Shown here: in pieces, positions 1-11,491 of the stretch
Layout: the number at the start of each line of letters is the position of its first letter
Numbering within the stretch: the stretch's first letter is position 1
NCBI GenBank assembly: GCA_023078555.1
Contig: CM041199.1
Span: 3,158,513-3,222,512, forward strand
Direction of reading: 5' to 3'
DNA: 64,000 nt
Source: Ulva prolifera
Lineage: Eukaryota > Chlorophyta > Ulvophyceae > Ulvales > Ulvaceae
Position numbers and translations under genes: made by a program
Notes under the pieces: model-generated
Seen by the model: the letters and a program-made list of their open reading frames with translations, nothing else
The model's database searches: none
Told to the model about the DNA's origin: nothing

Positions 1-1554
1 ACGAGCTTCAACCGGTAGGTGATCCGCAACATGGCTATCAAATCCAGTACACAGACAGCTCAGGCGGGGGCAGAGCAGCAAAACCCTCATTGTTGCAGCG
101 GCTGCCCGGAGCACAGGGAGGGGGGGCGTACACATACGGAGTGCGTCTTGATCAGATTGAATGTACTTTAGTATCTACTCGAGACGAGCAGTTTTTCATC
201 CCGACTCTCAAGATGTCAACGTTCGGGTAGACATCATGTGCACATCAGAGGCGATGTAAAAATCAACACCAAAAGGGATTTCTAATGCCACCACACTACG
301 AGTTTGTCATTTGTTGCATGTAATGAACGATCTCATTCACACGGCGGGCTGCACCGCAGCATTAACTGATATTATAGTGCGAGTCTGCGGACCATGAAGG
401 CACATATGACGAAGGCATGTTACACGTTACCAAAGGAGCAACCATTTAGCAAGGGCAAATGGTCAGCACAAAGCACGTCAACATCATCATTCGAGCGGGC
501 CAGCCCGACCAGATCTAGTGTAAGACCAGCAAAATCTACCTCTCCAAGGTAGATTTTGCACCATATACAAAATCAAACGAACTGGGTGTGTTAAGCTGAG
601 ATGCCATCATTGAGAAGGTCCCCGGGCTGATGCTGGTCAGGTCCACAGGCTGACTTCCAGCATCCCTGCACAGAACTTGCACATATTTGCACTCTGCTTG
701 ATGGTACCTCCACGGGGAATTCCCGCATCACTACAGTAATCGGGACATCATGCCAACATTGGTAGCAGGGCATGCAAATCTAGTGCCTGCAATGGGCGTT
801 GAAACAACCTCTTGACGTTGTGAAGCGGTCGCAGGCCAGCAGGACACACCATACACCATGATCCCAAAAATCAGGAATGTCATGATCGATGTGGCGATAC
901 GGCCTAGCCTAGCTGCCGGCAACAGCGGTGCTGCTGTGGTAAGTCTACACCAGAGCCGAGCAATATCAAAACCTGATGATACGGACGCCGTATCTACAAT
1001 AGAGTCTAATACTGCGAAGCTTACTGTCGACGCCCTGAAGTGATCGGCTAGCGAGCGTTATAGCCACTCACGAGATAGTGTACAGGCCACCGTCGCGGAA
1101 TAGCATCTACTTTAGAAGGCTATTGAAGTTGATACAATGTATCTGAGGGAGCTAGAGGCGTTGTAAACCGCGTGTGTCTGCTGAACCAACTCAGCTGCGG
1201 GACCGAGACCCTTCACCCGACGTCGACATCGTAAGTGATGACGAGTGCGCATGCAGGCATGCCTCCTTCCACCCCACTCTCGAGGACAGCCACTGGAACA
1301 GCGATCAAGTCGCACGACACTCAGAGGCATACTTATAATTCCAGATATAGTTGGGAAATGGAGCGCCCGCCCAGCGTGGGGGCTGGTCTGTCCATACAAG
1401 TGCGTGAAAACGAGCCAGCAGTTCTAAGGACCACGCTTTGCAGCACGCGCATGCCAGTCAACTAATATGGAGACCGTAACAGCAGTGATGTACGCTGTTA
1501 CATTAGATGTGCGCAGCTGAGAGGACGTTGCGAGTTGACCAAAGCACCCCTTGC
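1..1554. other. no gene recognised; one small hairpin
   Basis: Only short ORFs without recognisable protein features occur here. A perfect 12-bp inverted repeat (529-540 and 548-559, 7-base loop) is the only structured feature I noticed. Confidence 0.5.
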
Positions 1555-1796
1555 AGCGTTCACGAATGTGCCCCATATGTCCCCCTTGGGTGGTCGCCGT
1601 TTAAAGGCCCCGTAGCTGTGGTGTGCCAAATGTCTACCTTATTGCCTTGGTGCGGCATCTGATCAAAGCGCCCGTGGACGCCAGCCAGCGAAACAGCCCC
1701 AAATGAAGACTGGGGCTGTTCACCTCTCATTCCAACAGCCCCTAATCCATATGGGGCACCTTGTTGAACCTTGGGGCTGCCGTGTTTCTTGTAGTG
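1555..1796. mobile_element. CACTA transposon, one terminal region
   Basis: The stretch ends at 1785-1796 with TTTCTTGTAGTG, the reverse complement of the CACTACAAGAAA terminus typical of CACTA elements. It holds several subterminal GGGGC/GCCCC repeats in both orientations, like those inside the complete CACTA element at 2945-7789. I found no matching left end, so the element is truncated or begins before the window; the left limit given is approximate. Confidence 0.6.
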
Positions 1797-2628
1797 TAGA
1801 GACTGAGAGCTTCTACAACGCTGCAGCTGATCTGCTGTGATCCGCTGTGCTAGCCGCTGGCCTCCACGTCCAGCTGCTGTCAGCACTTCAGGTGATTCGT
1901 GCCAAGATGCCAGATGTACATGTGGCCCACCGGGTGCATCCTGATCAGATCCGATCCTCGAGCTTCCTGGTGCGTCCCGATGTGGTCACATCACACTTGG
2001 TTGCGGATGGATTCAACCCGTCGAGTTTGAATTGTTTGACACCTCGAGTATAGGCGCCTGCCTAGGCCCAGCAGGCCCACTTCCTGGCAATCATGTTGCT
2101 ACGTATCCGGCATGCATGCAACAGTGGCTATAGAGTGTCAGGAAAAGCGCCCACCCGAAGGTGTACTACTTTCCTTTGAGGGTCTGGTCATATATATGTA
2201 CTTGAGTGCTGATGACTCATCATGACATAGAGGGCGGCACCAGTAGGCATATGCTGGCTGTGGCTGGGTGACTGGGCCGCCCCCATCAACGCACTGTGGT
2301 TTGGCTGATGCACAGCATGCGCAGCCTGGATCCAGACATCCGGTGATGCCGACTGTCAAAGCTTGCTTGTCTCTTACCAGCATGGGCCAGTCTCAGCGGC
2401 AGAAGGCACTGTCATTCTAGCTTATGCAAACATATATACAATCGGTTCAGGGTGCATGAAATTGATGTACTCAATGGTGAACTACTTCAGCTGTAACCTT
2501 TTTTTTTTACGCCGTGCTGCAGCTGCAGCTGGGCCATATGCAGCTGAACACAAACTCCGGCTCCATCCAACATTGTCGTTTGAGGGAAGCCGGAGGGAAA
2601 TGCGGTTGTGCAGATCACAGCAAGGATC
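1797..2628. other. non-coding stretch upstream of the interrupted GHCR gene
   Basis: No gene is supported. The stretch includes a T-run near 2500 followed by CAGCTG repeats. It should contain the promoter and 5' UTR of the gene starting at 2629, but I can name no motif. Confidence 0.35.
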
Positions 2629-2944
2629 ATGCGCGCCCGGGGCAACGTACGAGGCGCACTGATGGCATGCATGTGCATGATTGCCAGTGCATGCTCCCCT
2701 GCTATCGCCCGGGAAAGCCAGAGACGGCCACCCGCCGTGCTGCAAGACTCCCTCCGGAACGGCAGTCCGCCGCCTGACTACTCTTATTCACACCATCGGC
2801 CTGGCAGCCACAGAGAGGATGATGTTCCTGGAAATGTATTCGGCATTATCTCCGTGCCGTACATTGCCTCAAATGCAAATGTCAGGGGCCCAGTCAGCAG
2901 TGATGTACTGGCGCAGCTTCAAGTAGGTGAGGTGGGTGGGTATG
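2629..2944 (+). pseudogene. GHCR-family secreted protein, 5' half, split by a CACTA transposon
   Basis: This is the first 105 codons of a GHCR-family gene whose remainder lies at 7790-8667. The ATG at 2629 is chosen because it opens a basic n-region followed by a hydrophobic stretch (ALMACMCMIASACS) with a likely signal-peptidase site near residue 25. Near residues 75-100 comes the family leader (NVRGPVSSDVLAQLQ), matching NVGDPVSAELQAQLE in the 21565 gene and SVHGPVSAELQAELE in the 35712 gene. The frame runs into the CACTA terminus at 2945 and stops within it. Rejoining at the ATG target duplication gives a continuous 396-codon frame. The intact product would be secreted; its function is unknown. 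As it stands the allele should yield at most a truncated leader peptide unless the transposon is spliced out of the transcript or excises. Confidence 0.8.
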
Positions 2945-4377
2945 CACTACAAGAAAGTTGACTACCCCAAGACTGCGTCTGGGGAGGTTTATGGAAAACG
3001 CTTGGGGCAGATCTGTGCCGTTGGGCGTAGCACTTGGGGCACACTAGGCCATGTATTGGGGCCAATACATGCCAAGGGCAAATGCTGTACGTGAACACAA
3101 CTAGCCGGATGCTGTGTAGGTTTGGCTCGTGTTGATGCAAATAAGCACATAGAAGACATTTAAGTGGTTTTGTAAGTGTTTGGGTCGCCGGGACTTGTTG
3201 CAGTGCAGCAGTAGTAAACCGCCCCAAACGCCGCACAACTGTATGGGGCAAACACGGGCAACGTCCGTTGCACATGCGTTGCCACCACACTACATCACGG
3301 ACTTAAGGAGACTAGCAATCAAGAATTGACACGTAGATGGAGCGCAACTGTAGCGAGTTCGCATGCCTGGCAGATGATGCCCGATAGTGTGGCGAGTGCA
3401 TGCTGTGTAGGATATTGGCAGCTCCCCGCATCAAAGACTGTAGTGCCCATTCCAAGACGGTAGATGACAGATGCATTGCTCTATTGTCTATTTGTGATTG
3501 GCCGCTTTGATTCGACTTGCGTATACTCGTGAACAGGTTCCTACACGAGGTCGCGTGCACACATAAATCGCCACCTACAGATGTCTAAGTCTGCCCCTGA
3601 TGGTCAAGGGGTACAAACTGTCCTTGCCCAAGTGGCAGTTTTGTGGACATTAGGGGCAGAAACTGCCCTAACTGCAACAGGTGAGGTTTGGCATGCATTC
3701 CTAGGGGCACAAATCGTATGGACTGCCATTGCTAGGAAACGATGCTACACCGCAATGCAGGCCACGCACACCATTGCAGCTTGCATATATGCTTCCAGTG
3801 GTTTACAACCTGTTCACTATGTGGCTGCAAGTGGCTCTAGCTAGCCGAAAATTTAGACACATGGCACTGATAAGCATGCACGCCACTACACGCCACCAAC
3901 CTGGATTGCACTGCCTTGGCAGGCTGTGCAGGAGCGACCACGGGTAAGGTTGGAACATGTTGACATCCTTCAATGTCAGACTATATGATCTTCACCCTGC
4001 CAGCCACTTATTTCTTGCCTCTACCCCGCCTGGCAATTCTCTGCATGAGATTCCTCATCAGTTAGCAAGTGTGAATCAAGGCTCAGCTCGGCTGCCGCAT
4101 AGTGACAAGCACTCACAATCAGACTTACAGTCACTCGTTGCAAGTGGCCTTCAGGTGGCGAGCGCCACGTGGACAGGCGTGCACAGTCAAACGACATTCG
4201 CCAGGAAAGCTCACATGAACTCTACTGTGAGTGAAGGGTGACATACCGCTGCACAAGGCAAGTCCATATCTGCGCCGCTTGCTCCATAATTTGCGTTTGT
4301 ATGGTTGCCTGTATACATGTACGTACATGAGATCATTTAATATGAATCTTGCATTTGGGCAAAATTGTCATGTCACA

Positions 4378-5321
4378 TCATCTAGTGGAGGGAAGAATAT
4401 CAATGATCCGGCATTGGCGAGGAAACGCACCTTTGCTCGGGCGTAGTGTGTTAGCTGAGAGTGTTTGCTTCTGTGCCTTCGCAATTGCCTCTGTCTGCTT
4501 GATGCCAGCTGCTAAAGCCGCTCGCTTTTGTGATCTGGTCGTCTTACCTGTGACCGGTGGTCTTGATGGTACGTTATTCTCACTTGCTGGTGCCTCCTGT
4601 ACCTTCACATGTACACACATTGAATTAATGCTGCTGCTCGAGCTCCTAGCATGATATGTGGGCGACGCGGTACTGACTTCTAGTGTGAAGTACAAGCCTA
4701 CTGTAACACGGTGTACACGACACGATAGCAGTGAATATACCAGGAACCTGCAGGCACGCATGAATCGCCGATGGGACAGGCGTCAGAGAGGGCATACCTC
4801 TCTGATCGCTGCTTCCGCGTGAGGTGGAGCCTTGGCAGCTGCTTTGCGTCGCCATTTGTTCTCTCCTTGCATGGCACGCTTGGCTGCTGGGTTCAGCATC
4901 GCACGCACCTGTAGGGGAGCATGCTCTTGCCTGGCCGGATCCAGAAACAGTGGCGCAGATGGTAGTGCACCAGCCACACTCTGAGGAGGAGGTTGATAAG
5001 CAGCCACAGTCTGAGTGCCCGGTGTGTGCACAGACCCGACACTGCTAATCAGCAGACTCTGCTCGAGTGTCGGAGGAATCGCTGAACCGTCTATAGTTGC
5101 AGTTGCTGCAAAAGAGTAGGGAACAGCACGAGACTGCATCTCCGCTCGGACGGCAGCCATGGCCTGGGCATACATCTGGGCCTTAAGTTCATTGATGTCA
5201 ACCCCGGAAGCAATACCTGCCGAAGTCATTGCAGCTGTATCTGCAACCCCTGGAGGAGCATTCCTATACTTGTCCAGCTGCTGCTCAGCTCTTGCATTGG
5301 GATCGATCCGGAGCACTACCT
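4378..5321 (-). CDS. possible spliced gene carried inside the CACTA element
   Basis: On the minus strand an open exon runs from an acceptor-like GCTTGCAG (exon start 5321) to a donor-like GAGAG|GTATGC (exon end 4798). It reads as a hydrophilic protein of about 170 residues rich in Ala, Gln and Pro with a basic end (KWRRKAAAKAP). Downstream on the same strand (about 4615-4378) is a second lysine-rich open segment (TTRSQKRAALAAGIKQ...). Codon content looks less random than in the surrounding sequence. I do not recognise the family; it could be an element-encoded DNA-binding protein or a captured host fragment. The exon junctions are guesses and no catalytic motif is visible. Confidence 0.28.
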
Positions 5322-6642
5322 CTGCAAGCTGCGTAGGATCACAAAAACATGAAAGAATTGAACCTGATGACGGCCTTCATGATATATCTGCAATCAAGCA
5401 ATATTTTGAGACGCTTGAATGATGAAACAAAGTAGCATTTAGGACAATGGCTCGTCACATCAGATGAAAGCGGCCAGCATCGTACCTGTGCAGGAAACAT
5501 GTTTCCAACATGGCCATCGCATACTGCCTGCCTGAAGCACATAAGGGACGATGTTTGTATGCTGGTTACGTTGCGGATGTTGCAGACCTGCACCGACGTC
5601 CGTTCAAAATGCAGATTTTGGGTCCAGCCAAGCATTCAGCATTCAGTGCCAATGCCGCAGCACTCAAGCAGCATGTAAATGCAGAAGTAAACATGTCACA
5701 CCTTTGCATCGTGAACACCTACTGATCAGGCTCTGTTTGAGATTGTGGCCATGGCTGATCAAAATCGTCAGTCCACAGTAGCGTTGATTGCACCTACACA
5801 TTGATTGCTGCCAACACTGCTGAATCTAGTATTGTAATGGCAGCATGATTTAAATACGTGAGTTCGGCAGGTATGATAATACGGTACAACTTTCGTGCAA
5901 CTGACGAGACCAAGCACCACCAGGCAAAGGAAACCGAGAACGTGCCTTTGCAAATTATCACTATCCAAAAACTTCGAAGCTCTTTAGCCTTGAAGCGTGT
6001 GGCCGACCCTGCAGAGGTACATCAAGTGTTTCCGCACGCGCTGTCCTAAAATCGGAACGTGAATCCTTCATCTGACGCACGTCCATTGACGAAAGCTTCA
6101 GAAACAAAATTTTTCCCATATTGTATGACAGTCGTTTCATGCAAGACATCAGGCGGTGGCCGTTGCCAGGCTCAAAGCGCCTCACACAGCCTGATCAACA
6201 ATCACAGCGCGAATGCGGTATATCTCGACAAATACTGCAGCAGATCAGACCTTGATAGCCATCCATAATATCCGTGTGTGTTCGCCTGTAAGCGCGCTGA
6301 TAATGCATACCATCTTCTCGAATGTTGCCGGGAGTAGAGGCTAAGCCCGAGACAGACAAAGCTGCTCAACAACACAAGGCGAGCATGGCAAATCAAGCTA
6401 CGAATGACTATGAAGTCAAATGCTTGGCTGCCTTCGACGGCTGGCTGTAACCGACGATGCAGTGAGCAATAGCAATCGGCTGCGAATCGATGCGTATTAT
6501 GGCAGTCTTGCCGCTTTGAAAATTCTGAGGCTGTGCTACAACGTAATGCACACACGGGTGGTCGTCAGCTGCGCGTATGCTCTGATGTGATAGCATGTTC
6601 TCGCGAGTGGCAAGAAGGGGCCATGGCCACAGGTACACTGGT

Positions 6643-6813
6643 AGGTGTTACAAGGACAAAGCAAGCGAGGCAGGTAGCACCGCAAGCAAGAAGCAGGGGA
6701 AACGCACACCACGCAGCAAGCCACACGAAGCGCACACCAAATCACCCACGCAACGGCAGCACCCGCGCCGGACACAGCGACACGGCCACACAACCACACA
6801 CACGCCCATGCCC
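6643..6813 (-). mobile_element. SINE1 retroposon copy nested in the CACTA element
   Basis: It begins with GTTACAAGGACAAAG (the reverse of the SINE1 3' end) and runs into a CA-rich body. It is flanked by the direct repeat ACACTGGT (6635-6642 and 6814-6821). It inserted after, or travelled with, the CACTA element. Confidence 0.6.
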
Positions 6814-7789
6814 ACACTGGTGTACAGCTCGAGGGCCTCGCAATTGTGTGCATACAAGATTGAATTAAATATGCAGACGGCACATGAATACAAATTGAAG
6901 GGGGAGACACAGTTCTCCCGAACGATTGACCACAATCCCAAGCGGAGACATCAACTGGAACTGCGGCTGTCTCACCTGCCAACATTAGATCATCAAAGAG
7001 TAGCAACTTGAATATGAACCAAAAGTGGCGCTTGGTCACTGCTCACTCAGCGATCGTTGTATTGAAACCGCTTTTCGCAGAGAACCGCACTTCGAGTTTG
7101 CGAGCATAGGCACACGCTAGATCCTGGCAACAGCACTGATTTGCAGCATGGGGATGTACAAATACTGTCAGCGACGCACACGGTCCTGGTCACTATGTCC
7201 GATGAGATTGGCAGGTCTCACGGGAGTCCAGCGGTAAGACACAACAGCGCGAGCAGCGCATGCCAGGCCTGCAATCGGCCCGCTCGCAGTGTTCCCTTCT
7301 AAGACTCACCAATAATGCACACAGAAGAGAACACTATGATGCCGTACAAGTGACTGTGAATGCTGATACTGCGCTTGCAAGCAAGTTGGCTGTGTACTAT
7401 TTCGCCAAACGGTATCCCCTCGCCAATCGTTGAGCTCGCGCCGTTACCAAATATGTTCGTGGGGCCACAGTGCGTCCTCTGATACGTCCACGTTGTGCGT
7501 CCGAGTCCCTTGTGCCGATCATTCAAGGTGCCCTTGCACCAATCCATGAATGTGCCCCTTCTGCTTCGAGTTGGTGGCCGGCCATGGAAACAACCCCGAG
7601 CAGTGCTGAACAGATCTGCCCCTGACCGCCACTGTGGCTCTGGAGTGAGCGTGGCGAGTTCTGCCCCCAACTGCTGTATGCTGAAACAGCCCCTGATGCA
7701 GAAAGGGGCAGTAATGCCCTCAGCCCACCGGCCCCTGATCCAGAAAGGGCACTTTGCTCAACTCTGGGGAAGTCAAGTTTCTTGTAGTG

Positions 7790-8667
7790 ATGTTCATGCT
7801 GCCACTGGGTCTGGAGCATTGCGGGGTTTGCTCCACGGCGTACACAAACTCGCACGATTCTCTCGATGCAACGACTGTAGAATGGTCAGGTGCTTTCAGT
7901 CCGGCTACTGCTCAGGCCACTGCCGGAGGGGCGGGCGCCTGCGCTTCTGCGACTCAAACAACCAAGGAAATGCCGGCACGATCCGGGATGAGGTCGGCTG
8001 CAGTAGCAGCATTCCTGGGGTCTGCAACGATAACGACCTCCCGGCCACCAGCATCGAGGAGTTTGACACTGTGGTCGTGACCGTGAACGCGCCCTTCATC
8101 GGCTGCGCCGACATCTCCAACAGGCCCTCTGCATGCCCCGCCCGCGGCACGCGTGCAACGCTGTCCGGGGACAGGCAGGCGGTAGTGCTGCTGAGCCGCT
8201 GCAGAGCAGAGGAACACGTGCCTGACAGGGAATCTCCATTACTACCGTTCGGTGTATGTGAGTGTATCGACCGAGAAGCAGCGCAGTCTCAGAATGGTAC
8301 AGCCTCAGGCAGTCCGCCGCGGCGCAGGATCATCCGCGGTGCCTGCAACACAGAGGAGCTGGCGGCTGGCTCCGGCATCGGTGGCGCCGACGGCTCTCCG
8401 TCAGTGGACGGCATCAAGGTGCAGCCTTCTGGCGACTTGACACTGACCTCGTTCTCAAACTTTACTGAGGCTGGGCAGCTGCCTGACTTCTCATACAATG
8501 TAACAGCGACGGTCAGGGGGACTCAAGTGGAGGCATCCTTGGATGTGTACCAGGCTGTGGTTGTTGAAGCTGAATTCGTTAGGGATGAGCCAGTGCCAGA
8601 CGACCCCGGGGATCACGACTACGACACTTCGTATGGCGACCCCCCGGTTCTCGAGTGCTGCTTCTAA
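7790..8667 (+). pseudogene. GHCR-family secreted protein, 3' two thirds, separated by a CACTA transposon
   Basis: This continues the gene begun at 2629. After the ATG target duplication the frame encodes the linker and RGLLHG motif, then the first cysteine module (C-x2-C-x4-C, then YCSGHCR, then FC), an acidic linker, FDTVVVT-type segment ending in FIGC, the second cysteine module (ACPARGTR ... SPLLPFGVCEC), a GGADGSPS segment, and a third part with N-glycosylation sites NFT and NVT. The last residues are acidic with a DYDTSY motif but end in ECCF, unlike the longer Tyr-rich tails of its relatives. One module-2 cysteine (the C of VPDC) is changed to R (VPDRES). No frameshift or stop was seen between 7790 and the stop at 8665, which argues for a recent insertion. 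Confidence 0.85.
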
Positions 8668-9329
8668 AGCCTTGCCGCCTGCTTGAGTTCGAGCACTGCG
8701 CCAGCGCCGGTGGCCATAGCTTGCGATCATTTGATGCCATGATAAATATGTCTAGATTTCCAGCATGAACATTTGCTGCACAGTTTGAGCCAGCAGCTCA
8801 ACCGTGACGGTCAATAAGATCCCTGGAGGGGATGGAAATGTAGACAACGTTGTTACCTGTAGTCAGACATGGGAGTTCAATTCCAAACTGTAGATGCGTC
8901 GCCCAAGCCGCTATGGCACACACGCGCAGTCCTGGTGAGGACAGTTCGAAACTGCCCCAGCATCGCTGCTCAAGTATGTATGCATGCATGGGTGGACCGC
9001 ACAACAGTGCCTTCTGTGGCAATCATGTGATATGGCCGCTATACCACTGGAATGCCATAAAAGTAGGCAGAAGGGCCATATCACTGGATTGCCACACCTT
9101 CCATTGCGCACCAGTGTGCATTGCTCTGCTCATCGCGGCATGCATGGATATGCGTAGCAGTGCAGAGAATGCACAACCCCAAATTTATGTTCGGATGGCA
9201 CTAGAGAACGCACTAGACCATTTGGACGGAGGCACCGTGGACACACGTGTGTGGCAATGATCGTTGTCATCACCAACACACACACGAGCACACTAGTTTC
9301 AGCTGAAACGGCACCCACACCTCAGTCCG
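8668..9329. other. no gene recognised
   Basis: Short overlapping ORFs only. A near-repeat involving GCCATATCACTGG / GTGATATGGCC occurs around 9025-9085, without an obvious element structure. Confidence 0.4.
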
Positions 9330-9515
9330 GCAGGACCGCGTGCTCCAGGCCTGCATCATACCGCAACCCTGACTAGTACTCACGTGATTTGACAAGTCCC
9401 AACTTCCGATACATGTCCGCATCGCCCCGCTGCAACAACACAGACAGCGATGTTGATTCGGATGAGATTCTTTTGCAGCATTTGTCTTCTCCCGTTCACT
9501 CTTTTTTGATGACAC
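9330..9515 (+). mobile_element. SINE2-like retroposon, rearranged
   Basis: The right part (9450-9515) matches the SINE2 tail in sense orientation (TTCGGATGAGATTC ... CCCGTTCACTCTTTT). The left part (9330-9372) matches the SINE2 head as at 55743-55795, but inverted relative to the tail. The copy is therefore either rearranged or two adjoining fragments. No clear target duplication was found. Confidence 0.45.
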
Positions 9516-9759
9516 AGACAGCAACCGCAGCGCCGACTGCACAAACGAGCCGTTAGAAAGGCGTCCGCTAGCAGCTGCCACATCCCCCAACTGGCCGATG
9601 AAACTCACAGCAGCCTTGCCCACAAAGTCACACGACTCGACCGCGAGGAACGTACTGCTACAGGCGCCTGCAGAGAGGCCCGGCAATCGCACGCACCATG
9701 AGGACAGAAGCGCAGCACCGCACTACGTACCGTTTGCTCCCCAGCCGGCGCCAGAGGTA

Positions 9760-10062
9760 GGGATCTGCGAGCCAGATAGTGGCAGCAGAGACACGCGCAT
9801 CGATGTGAAAAGTGATGACGTGCCACAGAACAGCTTTGCGGAGTTTGAGACGGTGGTGGTTACCGCAGAGGCGCCGTACAACGGCTGCGCTGACATCGCC
9901 AGCCGGCCCTCCGGCCCCCCGGCCCTGCCAGGGCCGGTGGGCCAGAGGGCTGACTGGCCTGTCCGCAGCACACGTGCGATGATCCCTGGGGACTATGCGC
10001 CAGATGACTACGAAGGAGCAGAGAACGAGCAGTGCTGCATCCAGTGGTGGTCACATCTGTGA
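9760..10062 (+). pseudogene. GHCR-family fragment (middle region only)
   Basis: The open frame contains an acidic linker, then FETVVVTAEAPYNGC and the following ADIASRPS, clear family hallmarks at the start of cysteine module 2. After that the sequence jumps to a Pro/Gly-rich stretch and an acidic DYAPDDYEGAENE segment ending in ...CCIQWWSHL and a stop. Signal peptide, C-x-GHCR module and third module are absent. The upstream ATG at 9598 gives an open frame but no signal peptide. It is best read as an internally deleted family remnant. Confidence 0.65.
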
Positions 10063-10519
10063 TGTCCACTTGACCTGCAGCAATGTAGATTCACACACTG
10101 GCAGTGAAGTGCAATAGCCCGCAGTGTCTGGCCCGCAGCGATGCGTTCATGTGTTGTAGACAGCTGTGAGCGTGATCCAGACCCCCATGGGACACCGCGG
10201 CAGTATCCTGCCTGATTGTTACCTTTGTGTTGTCCCTCCATCAAACCAGGTTTTCTGGCCACGAGGCCGACTCTGTCATTCCATGTAAGCCTCTGCTTTG
10301 GATCACTAGAGCCCTGGTACATATTGCAGGACGCATCGGGCATCCGGATGCCCAAAAATCTCCACGCACAAGCACAAGCAACCCGCCAACTCTGCATGCG
10401 ACTCTTGGCTCTGCGTCCGCGCGGACGGTCGCCAAGGAATTCTGAACTCTGGGCCTCGAGCTTGTCAATTAAAATGGTCATTATGATCATGCGGCGATAG
10501 AAGTGGTGCACGCTGCTCA

Positions 10520-10735
10520 AGGACAACCCGTACAGTGCTGACATGTCCAACAGGCCCTCCTCCTGCCCCACCGTGGCACGCTCGCAACGCTGTCCGGGGA
10601 CAGGCAGGCGGCAGTGCTGCTGAGCCGCTACAGAGCAGGGGAGCATTTGCCTGACCGAGACTCTCCGCTACTGCCGTTTGGTGTATGTGAATGCATCTAC
10701 CGAGAAGCGCTGCAGCCGTCACGGTTGCCAGGTCA
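10520..10735 (+). pseudogene. GHCR-family fragment close to the interrupted copy
   Basis: DNA from about 10535 to 10730 closely matches 8100-8290 of the interrupted gene (same CTGTCCGGGGACAGGCAGGC stretch, same LPFGVCEC-type end). It covers only part of cysteine module 2 and breaks off at about 10735 where SINE1-type sequence begins. Small indels (ACCGTGGCACGCTCG) disturb the frame. It is a truncated duplicate. Confidence 0.7.
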
Positions 10736-11491
10736 GGGTGGCGTTGCTGGGGTCTCGCTGTTTCTTTGTTCGGCAGCCTTGGCTGCCAGCAGCTGTCAGC
10801 AGTGCGTGTGCTGTCGGGGCTATTGGGCCTGGCTGGTTCGCGGGGTGTGGGTGGGGGTGGGCGTGTGGGTGTGCTCGTGGGTATGGGGTGGGCGGTTTGT
10901 GTTACAAAGGAAAAAGCCGGAGGGGCCGGTAGCACCGCGAGGACCAAGGGGGAGAGCACGAACAACGCAATGCGCACGCAGGGAGAGCAACAGCCAACGC
11001 CAACGCACAGCAAGCACCCACACACCCCCACACTCTTACACACTACCACACGAACCAACCCCCACACGCACCTCCACACGCACCCACCCGGCCCCCACCC
11101 GGCCCCCACCCCCGCACCCGACCCATGCACACACGCACCGCACGCGGCCCAGACCCAACCCCCAACACACACACCCACACAGCAATACGCTACACGACCC
11201 CGCCACCCGCGCGGCAGCGGCAGCCCCATGCAGCGGTCTGGCCGGCGCCTGCCCCACACGGAAGCCGCCGGGGGCCCTCAGGACGGCTTGTGTGTGTTGG
11301 GGGATGTGTGTGGTTGTGTGGCTGTGTGGCTGTGTGGCTGTGTGGCTGTGGCCGGCGTGGGTGCTGCCGTTGCGTGGGTGTGTTGGTGTGTGCTGCGTGT
11401 GTGGCTCGTTGCGTGTGCCTCGGTTCGTGGTATCATTTCCTCTGGTTGTTGCTCGCTGTGCTACCTGCCTTGCTTGCTTTGTCCTTGTAAC
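10736..11491. mobile_element. cluster of SINE1-type retroposons
   Basis: The GT-rich 10740-10895 matches the reverse complement of the element body at 33640-33790. A second piece starts GTTACAAAGG at 10901 (antisense) with the GGTAGCACCGCGAG signature. A third ends TTTGTCCTTGTAAC at 11491 (sense). Facing orientations make the region look like a foldback. Long ORFs crossing it reflect the GT/CA repeat composition. Confidence 0.6.

Larger units (their letters stand above)
2945..7789. mobile_element. complete CACTA-superfamily DNA transposon inserted in a GHCR gene
   Basis: The 4,845-bp element begins CACTACAAGAAA (2945) and ends with the inverted TTTCTTGTAGTG (7778-7789). The inverted repeat extends to 24 bp with two mismatches. 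It is flanked by a direct ATG duplication (2942-2944 and 7790-7792); CACTA elements are known for 3-bp duplications. Subterminal zones (2960-3250, 3580-3720, 7490-7770) carry many GGGGCA/TGCCCC repeats, another hallmark of the superfamily. I see no recognisable DDE transposase, so it may be non-autonomous or carry an unfamiliar or spliced gene (see 4378-5321). A SINE1 copy is nested at 6643-6813. Confidence 0.88.

Noticed and set aside
1..1796. Left end of the CACTA element at 294 (CACTACGAG)
   Set aside because: Only the CACTAC core matches, and the flanking bases do not form a target duplication with those after 1796.
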